From assembly GCA_934678955.1 (NCBI GenBank), contig CAKUSI010000064.1, forward strand, positions 1 to 13,849: a stretch of 13,849 nt of DNA, written 5' to 3'. The notes beneath the pieces are model-generated. The model had not been told where the DNA came from, did not search any database, and saw only the letters and a program-made list of their open reading frames with translations. Positions 1 through 6,846 of this stretch are shown one piece after another. Numbering within the stretch: position 1 is the stretch's first letter; the number at the start of each line of letters is the position of its first letter. The DNA is from an uncultured Austwickia sp. (lineage in GTDB: Bacteria > Actinomycetota > Actinomycetes > Actinomycetales > Dermatophilaceae). The position numbers and the translations under genes are program-made.

Positions 1-791
1 GCCAGACACTGGTCATCCTGACCGGCGGCATCGACCTGTCCGTCGGCAGCATCATCGCCCTGAGCGCCATGACCGCGGCATTCGTGGTCAAGGATCATCC
101 GGAGCGTCTGCTGCTCGCCGTCGTAGTGGCGGTGCTCGTGGGCATGGTCGCCGGCGCGATCAACGGGGTGCTGGTGGCGTACATCCAAATACCACCCTTC
201 ATCGCCACACTAGGCATGCTGACCACCGCGCGAGGGTTGGCGTACGTGGTGGGTGGCGGCGCCCCGATCAACGGCCTGCCCGAGAACTTCGGGTCGATCG
301 CCAACACGAAGATCCTCGGCTTGGAGATCCCGGTCATCACGATGATCGTGGCGATCCTCGCGCTCGCGTTCGTCATGTCGAAGACCGCGTACGGCATGCG
401 CGTCTACGCCGTCGGCGGCAACCCGATGGCCAGCCAGATCGCGGGCGTGAAGTCCAAGCGGATCCTGTTCTCCGTGTACGCCCTGTCGGGCCTACTCGCC
501 GGCATCTCCGGGATCATGCTCTCCTCACGTGTCATCTCGGGCCCGCCGAACCTCGGGACGGGCTACGAGCTGGACGCGATCGCCGCCGTCGTCATCGGCG
601 GGGCGAGCCTGATGGGTGGACGCGGTACGGTCTGGGGCACCGCCCTCGGCCTGCTGCTGATCCAGACGCTCAACAACGGCCTGGACATCCTCGTCGTCCC
701 GGCCTACTGGCAGAGCGTCATCAAGGGTGTGCTCATCGCAGCCGCCGTCGCCGTCGACGTGTGGGCGATGAAGCGTCGAGACAACACCTAG
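1..791 (+). CDS. Sugar ABC transporter permease, RbsC-type (5' truncated)
   Basis: Inner-membrane permease of a carbohydrate uptake ABC transporter (BPD_transp_2 family, ribose/xylose/galactose type). The reading frame is open from base 3 at the window edge to TAG at 789-791, giving about 262 visible residues; E. coli RbsC has about 320, so roughly the first 50-60 residues lie outside. The family motif GGIDLSVGS is encoded at about 27-53, before the first internal ATG at 69, so that ATG is not the start. Hydrophobic segments recur throughout, and the conserved AVGGNPMASQIAGV and AAVVIGGASLMGGRGT stretches are typical of this family. It is probably the last gene of its operon, because a strong hairpin follows 11 bp after the stop. 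Substrate cannot be told from the permease alone; ribose, xylose or another pentose/hexose are all possible. Confidence 0.93.
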   Translation, partial: QTLVILTGGIDLSVGSIIALSAMTAAFVVKDHPERLLLAVVVAVLVGMVAGAINGVLVAYIQIPPFIATLGMLTTARGLAYVVGGGAPINGLPENFGSIANTKILGLEIPVITMIVAILALAFVMSKTAYGMRVYAVGGNPMASQIAGVKSKRILFSVYALSGLLAGISGIMLSSRVISGPPNLGTGYELDAIAAVVIGGASLMGGRGTVWGTALGLLLIQTLNNGLDILVVPAYWQSVIKGVLIAAAVAVDVWAMKRRDNT

Positions 792-802
792 CCCTCAGCG
801 CA

Positions 803-839
803 TCGGCGCCCCGGCACCACCTCGGTGCCGGGGCGCCGA
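803..839. terminator. Perfect 16-bp hairpin after the ABC permease gene
   Basis: Arms 803-818 and 824-839 are perfectly complementary over 16 bp (TCGGCGCCCCGGCACC against its reverse complement) around a 5-nt loop ACCTC. It begins 11 bp after the permease stop. There is no clear T-tract on either side, which is common for actinobacterial terminators. As an inverted repeat between convergent genes it could end transcripts from both sides. Confidence 0.8.
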
Positions 840-886
840 CGCGCGTCTCGATGCCTGGCCCGCGGCGACGCCCTGCGGCGCCGGTT

Positions 887-921
887 CTCCCCGGGGAAAC
901 CTGCGCGGTTCCCCCGGGGAG
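887..921. terminator. Second hairpin between convergent genes, 3' of galE
   Basis: Arms 887-901 (CTCCCCGGGGAAACC) and 907-921 (GGTTCCCCCGGGGAG) pair over 15 positions with one mismatch, around a 5-nt loop TGCGC. It lies about 32 bp beyond the galE stop codon on the leftward transcript and about 50 bp past the permease hairpin. Its position suggests it serves the galE operon, or that the two hairpins together insulate the two convergent units. Confidence 0.7.
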
Positions 922-953
922 ACGCGGTACGGATTCCCCTCGCGGCCCTTCGG

Positions 954-2066
954 TCAAACGCGGGCGGTCAGCTGCGGGTCAGCCGTCGCCGGTGGCGCGT
1001 CGTAGCCGTACGGGTTGGCCTCTTGGAACGCCCACGCGTCGCGGCACATCGCCGCGAGGTCGCGCCGTGTCCGCCACCCCCAGGCGGCGTCCACCCGGCG
1101 CGCGTCCGCCTGCAGCGTGGCGACGTCGCCGGGGCGCCGGGGCGCCTTCACGATCGGGATGGGCCGCTGCGCGGCCTCGCCGAAGGCCGCGGCCAGCTCC
1201 AGCACGGAGGTCCCCATCCCGGTGCCGAGGTTGAACAGGCTCATCCCGGCCTCGTCGCCGAGGTGCGCCAGGGCGACCCGGTGTCCGTCGGCCACGTCCA
1301 CGACGTGGATGTAGTCGCGCACACCCGTCCCGTCGACGGTGTCGTAATCGTCGCCAAAGATCGTCAGCGCGGGCAGTCGTCCCACGGCCACCTGGGCGAG
1401 GTAGGGCATCACGTTGTTCGGCACCCCGCGCGGATCCTCGCCGAGCAGACTCGACGGGTGGGCGCCGACGGGGTTGAAGTAGCGAAGCGCGATCACCCGC
1501 AGCCCCGGGTCTGCCGCGCACGCGGCGGCGAGCAGGTGCTCACAGGTCAGCTTGGTGCGGGCGTACGGGTTGGTCGGCGCGCAGGGATCGTCCTCCGACA
1601 GCGGCCGACCCCGGTAGCCGGCGCCGTAGAGCGAGCACGACGAGGAGAACACGAGGGAGCCGACGCCCGCCCGCCGCATGGCTTTGAGGAGCTGCAGGGT
1701 CCCGTTGACGTTGATGTCGTAGTAGTCCAGCGGGATCTCGGTGGACTCCCCGACCGCCTTCTTCGCGGCGAAGTGGATGACCGCCTCGATCCGGTGCTCG
1801 GTCAGGGTCTTCTCCAGCAGCTCCCCGTCGCGGATGTCTCCCGTCACGAGCACCGGACGCCGCCCTGCGATGCGCTCGACGCGGTCGAGCGCGCGCGGCG
1901 AGGAGTTGGAGAAGTCGTCGACCACGACGACCTCGAAGCCGTGCTCCAGCAGCTCCACGCAGGTGTGGCTGCCGATGAAGCCGGCGCCCCCGGTCACGAG
2001 GATGCGCCGCGGGGTCTGCCCCGGGGCGAGATCGGGCGCGGGGCCATGGGTCGTCAGCGGCGTCAT
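954..2066 (-). CDS. galE: UDP-glucose 4-epimerase
   Basis: Cytosolic NAD-dependent extended SDR that interconverts UDP-glucose and UDP-galactose (Leloir pathway and galactosyl donor supply). The 370-residue product shows the Rossmann motif GGAGFIG at residues 26-32, HFAAKKAVGES near 98-108, the SSSCSLYG stretch at 141-148 with S143 as the catalytic serine equivalent, and the YxxxK pair Y168/K172. The VRDYIHVVDVADGH segment near 249-262 is characteristic of GalE. The ATG at 2066 is preferred: the stop codon of the upstream glycosyltransferase overlaps it in an ATGA, and a GGAGG site lies at 2073-2077, 6 nt before it. The first ~19 residues are a short extra N-terminal extension before the Rossmann strand. 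Translational coupling to the glycosyltransferase points to supply of UDP-galactose (or UDP-glucose) for a surface polysaccharide. A role with other UDP-hexoses is possible. Confidence 0.95.
   Translation of the reverse strand: MTPLTTHGPAPDLAPGQTPRRILVTGGAGFIGSHTCVELLEHGFEVVVVDDFSNSSPRALDRVERIAGRRPVLVTGDIRDGELLEKTLTEHRIEAVIHFAAKKAVGESTEIPLDYYDINVNGTLQLLKAMRRAGVGSLVFSSSCSLYGAGYRGRPLSEDDPCAPTNPYARTKLTCEHLLAAACAADPGLRVIALRYFNPVGAHPSSLLGEDPRGVPNNVMPYLAQVAVGRLPALTIFGDDYDTVDGTGVRDYIHVVDVADGHRVALAHLGDEAGMSLFNLGTGMGTSVLELAAAFGEAAQRPIPIVKAPRRPGDVATLQADARRVDAAWGWRTRRDLAAMCRDAWAFQEANPYGYDAPPATADPQLTARV
2063..2066 (-). other. ATGA stop/start overlap coupling glycosyltransferase and galE
   Basis: On the minus strand, bases 2066 to 2063 read ATGA, so the galE ATG and the TGA of the upstream glycosyltransferase share 4 bp. 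This arrangement commonly gives translational coupling and argues that the two products are made together. Confidence 0.85.
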
Positions 2067-4096
2067 CGAATGCCTCCAGGAATCGCGAAAATCTCGGACC
2101 AGTTCAGCCAGGCGCTCCACGATCCGAGCTGTCCGGCGAGGTAGGACGGGTAGAGCGCGATGGCGACGATGAGCGGCACCCACACCAGCACGCCCACCAC
2201 GGTCGGCGCCCAGGCCGTGGCCCGCAGCGCGGCACCGAAGCGGGTCCCGGTCGCGCGGGCCGCCTCCCGTGCGTGCAGCAGCGGAACCGCGAGCGCCAAC
2301 ACCGCGTACGAGGTGGCCAGGACGAGCGAGAGAAAGGCGTACCCGAAAGTGATCGTGTGGCGCTCGGCATACAGCGCTGCGGAGCTGGCGACCAGCGAGA
2401 TCACCGCATACGGCAGGGTGAGGCGGGTGAGCAACGGCTCCATGCCGCCCGAGCCCTTGGGCGTCACCGCGAACACGATCCGGCGGTTCGGCTGCAGCGC
2501 CTGCCGGACGCCGGCGAGAACCCCCCGCAGGATGAAGGGCCACTTCGCCAGGGTGTAGAGGTACAGCTCCCAGCTCACCACCGGGCTGTCGACCGGCCGC
2601 CACAAGCGGCGGCGACGCAGCAGGAGGACCACGACGAAGAGCCACACCGGCACGAACATCCAGTGCGCCAGGAACGCCAGGTAGTTGACGCTGACCCAAC
2701 CCTCGCCGCGCACCGCCGCCACGACCGGCAGCAGGATGCTGGCGATCATCGTCAGGCCCAGCACCGGGTAGTAGGTGAGCGCAAAGCTGAACCGCAACCG
2801 CTGGGCCCAGGTCATCCGCGCGAGGTGATCCCCGGCGGTGCGCAGGCCGAGGACGGTCAGGCTGCGCGACCACTGGAACTCCTGGGTCAGCATGGCCCCG
2901 AACGTGATCGGTCCGTCACCGTGAGCCTCGGCCCGGTGCGCGAACACGCCCTCCCAGCCGGCGGAGGTCAGCAGGAATGACGTGGAGAAGTCTTCGGCCA
3001 GCTCCGGCCCGATCCCGCCGATGTCGCGCAGCGCGGCGGTGCGCACCGCGTAGTGCGACCCGATGCAGGACGGCGCGAGGCCGCCGTTGTGGCCGAGCTG
3101 AGCGGCCCCGTGGAACGTCGCCTCGCGGTAGATGCGGCCGCGGTTGCTCCAGGAGGCGTCGGCGTTGGCGTCGTTCATGCTCGGCGCCGCGACATACCCC
3201 ACGGCGCTGTCGCCGAACGGGCGGACCATTTCCGCGAGGTAGGTGGCCGACGGCACGTGGTCGCAGTCGAGCTGGGCGACGACGTCGTAGTGCTCGTAAC
3301 CGACCCGGTCGTAGAAGTAGGCGAGGTTGCCCTCCTTGCACTTCGTGCGACGCGGATACGACGGTTGGTGGTAGTCGAGGATCCCGTACCGGGTGGAGAT
3401 CTGCACGCCGTGCTCGGCGCACCACCTGCGGGTGACCTCGTCGGGCCGCTCGTCACACAGCCACACGTCGTAGGCGTGCGGGTACTCCTGGGCCAGCATC
3501 GCCGTCAGCGTGGTCCGCGCCACGTCCCACGGCTCCGACGGCGCCTTGGTGACGACGAACGCCACGCGCAGGTCGGGCACGGCCAGCTCCGGATTCACGC
3601 CGCGCAGGCGGTTCACCGCCACCAGGAAGTAGACCGGCATGTAGGCCAGGTAGAACAGCAGGACGCTGTTGATGACGAAGCCCGGCATTCCGAGGCGGTG
3701 ATCCGGTGAGATCCACCACGCCCAGAACGCGACGAACGCGAGGACCCAGCAGCAGGACAACGCGGCGACCGCGAGTCGGTCGCGGCGACCGAGAAGGCGT
3801 ACGAGCGTGTCGGGCCGCATCTTCCGAGCCGGTGCCCGTCGGCCGGTCAGGATCGGGCCGTGCGGGGTGACCCGCTCGACCTGGGTCGCCCCCGGCAGAT
3901 CCAGGGCATGCCCGGGCCGCCCAGTGACGGGCCGCCCAGTGACGGACCGCTCGGCGATGGCCGGCCCGGGGACGGACCGCTCGGTGAGGGGCCGGAACCG
4001 GGTGCGGAGCGCGGCGGGGCGACCGTGGGAAGCGCGGGCGCGGGGACGGGCGTTCGGATCGTCGGCGACGCGGGCGTTGACGGAGTCGGCGAACAT
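2063..4096 (-). CDS. Membrane glycosyltransferase family 2, cellulose-synthase-like
   Basis: Predicted processive glycosyltransferase with a cytosolic GT-A domain set between membrane segments, transferring sugars from nucleotide donors to a growing or lipid-linked glycan. The 677-residue product has a basic, proline-rich N-terminal tail (1-~105), two membrane segments (~108-129 and ~139-161), the GT domain (~175-430) and at least four more hydrophobic segments (~436-463, 470-493, 583-606, 629-650). GT2 signatures are D215 (LCDE), D277-C-D279, and E368-D369 as the TED-like base. The family motif QxxRW appears as QEFQW (405-409), with Gln for Arg. The ATG at 4096 has a GAGG site about 9 nt upstream; ATG at 3820 (residue 93) is an alternative that would remove the disordered tail but has no well-spaced ribosome site. 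It lies 26 bp after the decarboxylase gene and overlaps galE. Polymer and acceptor are unknown. Confidence 0.88.
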   Translation of the reverse strand: MFADSVNARVADDPNARPRARASHGRPAALRTRFRPLTERSVPGPAIAERSVTGRPVTGRPGHALDLPGATQVERVTPHGPILTGRRAPARKMRPDTLVRLLGRRDRLAVAALSCCWVLAFVAFWAWWISPDHRLGMPGFVINSVLLFYLAYMPVYFLVAVNRLRGVNPELAVPDLRVAFVVTKAPSEPWDVARTTLTAMLAQEYPHAYDVWLCDERPDEVTRRWCAEHGVQISTRYGILDYHQPSYPRRTKCKEGNLAYFYDRVGYEHYDVVAQLDCDHVPSATYLAEMVRPFGDSAVGYVAAPSMNDANADASWSNRGRIYREATFHGAAQLGHNGGLAPSCIGSHYAVRTAALRDIGGIGPELAEDFSTSFLLTSAGWEGVFAHRAEAHGDGPITFGAMLTQEFQWSRSLTVLGLRTAGDHLARMTWAQRLRFSFALTYYPVLGLTMIASILLPVVAAVRGEGWVSVNYLAFLAHWMFVPVWLFVVVLLLRRRRLWRPVDSPVVSWELYLYTLAKWPFILRGVLAGVRQALQPNRRIVFAVTPKGSGGMEPLLTRLTLPYAVISLVASSAALYAERHTITFGYAFLSLVLATSYAVLALAVPLLHAREAARATGTRFGAALRATAWAPTVVGVLVWVPLIVAIALYPSYLAGQLGSWSAWLNWSEIFAIPGGIR
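3914..3988 (-). repeat. Five 15-bp tandem units inside the glycosyltransferase gene
   Basis: Five consecutive 15-bp units start at 3914, 3929, 3944, 3959 and 3974. The first two (GGGCCGCCCAGTGAC) are identical; units 3 and 5 (GGACCGCTCGGYGAK) closely resemble each other. Because 15 is a multiple of 3 the frame is kept, and they encode five pentapeptides (LTERS, VPGPA, IAERS, VTGRP, VTGRP) at about residues 37-61 of the glycosyltransferase, in its disordered N-terminal tail. Confidence 0.8.
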
Positions 4097-4122
4097 CGGC
4101 GGTGACCTCGTGGCCGGCCCGG

Positions 4123-5208
4123 TCAGGCGGCCCGGCGACGCGAGGCGACCCGCGTGCCCTCGGGGAGCGGTCCCGGGGTGTCGTGGTCTTCGTTCTCGAA
4201 CTGCGCGCCCTCGAACTGCGCGCCTTCGAACTGCGCGCCCGCGACCGCCAGCGCCGCGTCTTCCAAGGAGCGGGATCGGAACCACTCGACCGTGCGGGCC
4301 AGCCCCTCCTCGATGCTCACCTGCGGCTCCCAGCCCAGCAGCTCCCGAGCCTTCGCGATGTCCGGCTTGCGTCGCGTCGGATCGTCCTGCGGCAGCGGGT
4401 GCCGCTCGAGGGGCGAGGAGGATTCGGTCATCGTCAGGATCAACGTGGCCAGTTGGGCGACGGTCTGCTCGTTCGGATTGCCCAGGTTGATCGGCCCGCG
4501 GTGGTCGGCGTCGAGCATGGCGATCAGTCCGCGCACCAGGTCCTCGACGAAGCAGAAGCTGCGGGTCTGGCCGCCGTCGCCGTAGATCGTCAACGGCGTG
4601 CCGGTCAGCGCCTGGGTGATAAAGCTCGTCACGACGCGCCCGTCGTGGGGGCGCATCATCGGGCCGTACGTGTTGAAGATGCGCACGATCCCGACGTTGA
4701 CGCCGTGCACCCGCTGGTAGGCCATGGTGATCGCCTCGGCGAAGCGCTTGCTCTCGTCGTAGACGCTGCGCCGACCGATGGGGTTCACGTTGCCCCAATA
4801 GGTCTCGAGCTGCGGGTGGACCTGCGGGTCGCCGTAGACCTCGCTCGTCGACGCGAGGACGAAGCGGGCCCCGGCCTCACGCGCCAGCTCCAGCGCGACC
4901 TCGGTGCCGAGGCTGCCGACCCGCAGCGTCTCCAGCGGGAGGCGGTGGTAGTCGGGCGGCGACGCCGGGCTGGCCAGGTGCGCCACCGCGTCCAGGGCCT
5001 CGATCTCGATCCCCAAGTCCGAGGGGGCGAGCGTCGTGATGTCCGCGAGGACGAACGAGAACCGTGGATCGGCCACGAGGTCCGCGATGTTGGCCTGCTC
5101 GCCCGTCGACAGGTTGTCCACGCACACGACGCTGTCGCCACGCGCCAGCAAGGCACGACACAGGTGAGATCCCAGGAAGCCGGCTCCGCCGGTCACGAGA
5201 ATACGCAT
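4123..5208 (-). CDS. UDP-glucuronate decarboxylase (UDP-xylose synthase) family SDR
   Basis: Extended SDR predicted to convert UDP-glucuronate to UDP-xylose with enzyme-bound NAD+. The 361-residue product has the Rossmann motif GGAGFLG (7-13), the [22 protein letters not shown] stretch split around residues 78-98 that is typical of the UXS branch, T121-S122-E123, Y150-x-x-x-K154 in the [14 protein letters not shown] context, [10 protein letters not shown] (177-186), and [15 protein letters not shown] (210-224). These favour UXS over dTDP-glucose 4,6-dehydratase. The domain ends near residue 310; the last ~45 residues are an unusual tail holding a three-fold AQFEG repeat. I chose ATG at 5208: a GAGGGGGA site (5218-5225) lies 9 nt upstream. 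A TTG two codons earlier (5214) would put that site too close. First gene of the leftward polysaccharide operon. UDP-apiose synthase-type activity is a less likely alternative. Confidence 0.9.
   Translation of the reverse strand: MRILVTGGAGFLGSHLCRALLARGDSVVCVDNLSTGEQANIADLVADPRFSFVLADITTLAPSDLGIEIEALDAVAHLASPASPPDYHRLPLETLRVGSLGTEVALELAREAGARFVLASTSEVYGDPQVHPQLETYWGNVNPIGRRSVYDESKRFAEAITMAYQRVHGVNVGIVRIFNTYGPMMRPHDGRVVTSFITQALTGTPLTIYGDGGQTRSFCFVEDLVRGLIAMLDADHRGPINLGNPNEQTVAQLATLILTMTESSSPLERHPLPQDDPTRRKPDIAKARELLGWEPQVSIEEGLARTVEWFRSRSLEDAALAVAGAQFEGAQFEGAQFENEDHDTPGPLPEGTRVASRRRAA
4196..4240 (-). repeat. Three 15-bp tandem units near the 3' end of the decarboxylase gene
   Basis: Units at 4196, 4211 and 4226 are 15 bp each (TCGAACTGCGCGCCC, with a single C-to-T change at the last base of the middle unit). 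They are in frame and encode three copies of the pentapeptide GAQFE (residues ~324-338), beyond the end of the catalytic SDR domain. Near identity points to recent slippage or expansion. Confidence 0.88.
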
Positions 5209-5535
5209 GTTCAAAAGTCCCCCTCATGCACAGCGCACAGTTCGGGGGCGAACATGCCAAAGGCCCCGGCAGCACACAGCGCCGAACGAGCCACAGTCTT
5301 TGCCTCGAGCCTTGTTTCCCAAGACGCCCGAATCACTTCGTCGAGCGGTCCCCGAACAAGGACCTCGAATCCCCCCGAATCCTTGATGCGCGGGCTTCCC
5401 CAAGCCCACAGCCAAGGTAACCGACCGGCACAAGATTATGCAAGACGCTCGTCCAGTTCGCCTGGAGCTGGCTCGACCTCATGGCACTTTCATCAAGAGG
5501 CCGCGCGTCCCCGGCCGCTCGATGTCGCACAACCC
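5209..5535 (-). other. 327-bp noncoding region: probable promoter and structured leader of the polysaccharide operon
   Basis: No convincing gene is seen on either strand. Read leftward it is the upstream region of the decarboxylase gene. It has a -10-like hexamer at 5435-5440 and several inverted repeats: an 8-bp stem with one G-U pair and a CCCC/GGGG tetraloop (5390-5397 with 5402-5409), a 6-bp stem CAAGGA/TCCTTG (5357-5362 with 5380-5385), a 6-bp stem with a 5-nt loop (5309-5314 with 5320-5325), and GTTCG-GGGG-CGAAC (5240-5253). The strand part nearest 5535 must also hold the 3' end of the acyl-CoA dehydrogenase transcript. Function is inferred only. Confidence 0.5.
5433..5440 (-). promoter_or_regulatory. 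Possible -10 element upstream of the polysaccharide operon
   Basis: The minus strand reads CATAATCT here, offering CATAAT or TAATCT as a -10 hexamer in otherwise GC-rich DNA. No good -35 match is seen at 16-19 nt upstream. If used, the transcript would have a 5' leader of roughly 215-220 nt before the decarboxylase ATG. Confidence 0.3.
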
Positions 5536-6702
5536 TTACCCGCGGAGCAGGTGCCGGGCCATGACGAGGCGCTGAATCTGGTTCGTCCCCTCGTAGATCT
5601 GCGTGATCTTCGCGTCGCGCATCATCCGCTCGACCGGGTGGTCCTCCACGTATCCCGCACCGCCCAGCAGCTGTACGGCGTCCGTGGTCACCTTCATCGC
5701 TACGTCCGCCGCGTAGCACTTCGCCGCCGCGCCGAAGAACCCCAGGTCCGCGTCCTCCCGCTCGGACTTCGCCGCGGCCACGTACACCAGCTGCCGCGCG
5801 GCCTCGAGCTCCATCGCCATGTCCGCGAGCATGAATTGCAGTCCCTGGAATTCCGCGATCGCCTTGCCGAACTGGCTGCGTTCCTTCACGTAGCCGAGCG
5901 AATAATCCAGCGCGCCCTGCGCCACGCCGATGGCCTGCGCGCCGATCGTCACCCGGGTGTGGTCCAGCGTGCGCAGCGCGATCTTCAGGCCTTCGCCCTC
6001 ACCGCCGATGATCCGGTCGCCCGGAATCCGGCAGTTGTCGAAATGCAATTCGCGGGTGGGGCTGCCCTTGATTCCGAGCTTGCGTTCCTTTTCCCCGAAA
6101 CCGAACCCCTGGTCGGACTTCTCGACCACGAAGGCCGACACGTTCGCGCCGCGCCGCCCGTCGGGGTCGGTCACGGCGAGCACCGTGTAGTACTCCGAGA
6201 TACCGGCATTCGTGATCCACGACTTCTGGCCGTTCAGAATCCAGTCGTCGCCGTCCCTTCGCGCGCGGCATTTCATCGACGCGGTATCGCTGCCCGCTTC
6301 CCGCTCACTCAGCCCATAACTGAACATGGCCTCGCCCGCGGCGACCGGGGGCAAGTACTTCTTCTTGAGCTCCTCGGTCGCCGCCAGGATCAGCGGCATC
6401 GTGCCCAGCTTGTTGACCGCGGGGATCAGCGAGGACGACATACAGGCGCGCGCCACCTCCTCGATGACGATGCAGGTCGCGAGCGCGTCCGCCCCGACGC
6501 CCCCGTACTCCTCCGGGATGTGCGGCGCGTGGAAGTCCGCGCGGCGCAGCGCATCGTAGCTGGCCTGCGGGAACTCCCCGGCCTTGTCGACCTCGGCCGC
6601 GCGCGGCGCGATCTGTTCGTCGCAGATCTCGCGGATCGCGGCGCGGAGCTCCTCGTGGTCCTCGGAGATCTTGTACAGGTCGAAGTCGGGGTTCGCAGCC
6701 AT
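5536..6702 (-). CDS. Acyl-CoA dehydrogenase, FadE25-like
   Basis: FAD-dependent cytosolic enzyme predicted to introduce a trans-2,3 double bond into acyl-CoA (beta-oxidation or branched/short-chain acyl-CoA catabolism), passing electrons to ETF. The 388-residue length is normal for the family. N-terminal helical domain: HIPEEYGG (61-68). Middle beta domain: SYGLSEREAGSD (128-139) and SWITN (161-165). C-terminal helical domain: RSQFGK (275-280), QLLGGAGY (344-351), and IYEGTNQIQR (369-378), where E371 is the expected catalytic base. The whole chain closely resembles my recollection of mycobacterial FadE25, including the start MAANPDFDLYKI. ATG at 6702 fits the family N-terminus; no Shine-Dalgarno site precedes it, but a CACACT hexamer lies 6 nt upstream, suggesting leaderless initiation. 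It is divergent from the PaiB-like gene. Chain-length specificity is not deducible. Confidence 0.95.
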   Translation of the reverse strand: MAANPDFDLYKISEDHEELRAAIREICDEQIAPRAAEVDKAGEFPQASYDALRRADFHAPHIPEEYGGVGADALATCIVIEEVARACMSSSLIPAVNKLGTMPLILAATEELKKKYLPPVAAGEAMFSYGLSEREAGSDTASMKCRARRDGDDWILNGQKSWITNAGISEYYTVLAVTDPDGRRGANVSAFVVEKSDQGFGFGEKERKLGIKGSPTRELHFDNCRIPGDRIIGGEGEGLKIALRTLDHTRVTIGAQAIGVAQGALDYSLGYVKERSQFGKAIAEFQGLQFMLADMAMELEAARQLVYVAAAKSEREDADLGFFGAAAKCYAADVAMKVTTDAVQLLGGAGYVEDHPVERMMRDAKITQIYEGTNQIQRLVMARHLLRG

Positions 6703-6708
6703 ACCGGC

Positions 6709-6714
6709 AGTGTG
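6709..6714 (-). promoter_or_regulatory. -10-like hexamer for the acyl-CoA dehydrogenase gene
   Basis: The minus strand reads CACACT, ending 6 nt before the ATG at 6702, one base off the actinobacterial TANNNT -10 pattern. With no Shine-Dalgarno site, this spacing would give an mRNA starting at or next to the start codon. No clear -35 element. Confidence 0.3.
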
Positions 6715-6833
6715 CGCCGCCGGGCGCGGCGCAGGCACGCGGCGGGGGGCCTGATCGTACCGATGTGACGAAGACGACCCCGCCGACGGCACCCGAATCC
6801 CCGGGGCCGTGCCGCCGCATCGGGGCGAGGCGT

Positions 6834-6839
6834 CAGACT
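6834..6839 (+). promoter_or_regulatory. -10-like hexamer for the PaiB-like gene
   Basis: CAGACT ends 7 nt before the GTG at 6847 and there is no Shine-Dalgarno site, consistent with a leaderless start. The match to TANNNT misses the first base, and the -35 region is not recognisable. Confidence 0.28.
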
Positions 6840-6846
6840 GGCGGGC

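Noticed and set aside
825..2144. A 439-codon plus-strand open frame opposite galE.
   Set aside because: Same shadow effect; galE on the minus strand has every catalytic motif, and this frame reads through the intergenic hairpins.
3914..4240. A CRISPR array or mobile-element repeat, suggested by the tandem repeats.
   Set aside because: Units are 15 bp, directly adjacent with no spacers, in frame inside coding sequence, and no cas or transposase gene is near.
4196..4240. A pentapeptide-repeat-family domain, because GAQFE is repeated three times.
   Set aside because: The family needs many A(D/N)LXX-type repeats to form its helix. Three identical AQFEG copies encoded by near-identical DNA look like slippage instead.
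4097..4798. Extension of the glycosyltransferase frame upstream to 4798.
   Set aside because: That segment is the wrong frame of the decarboxylase gene. The ATG at 4096 lies in the gap between the two genes and has a GAGG site.
5240..5253. A LexA/SOS box, suggested by GTTCG and CGAAC half-sites with a 4-nt spacer.
   Set aside because: The actinobacterial SOS box has the half-sites in the opposite order (CGAAC then GTTCG). Here they are reversed, and the neighbouring genes are not DNA-damage genes.
5224..5433. A 69-codon minus-strand frame in the gap before the decarboxylase gene.
   Set aside because: It has no ribosome site or recognisable motif, unusual composition for a coding sequence, and overlaps the inverted repeats and the decarboxylase Shine-Dalgarno region.
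4102..6768. An 888-codon open frame on the plus strand, antisense to the decarboxylase and acyl-CoA dehydrogenase genes.
   Set aside because: It is a mirror of two clearly conserved leftward genes in GC-rich DNA, where stop codons are rare in the complementary frames. Its translation is rich in Arg, His, Val and Asp with no domain signature.
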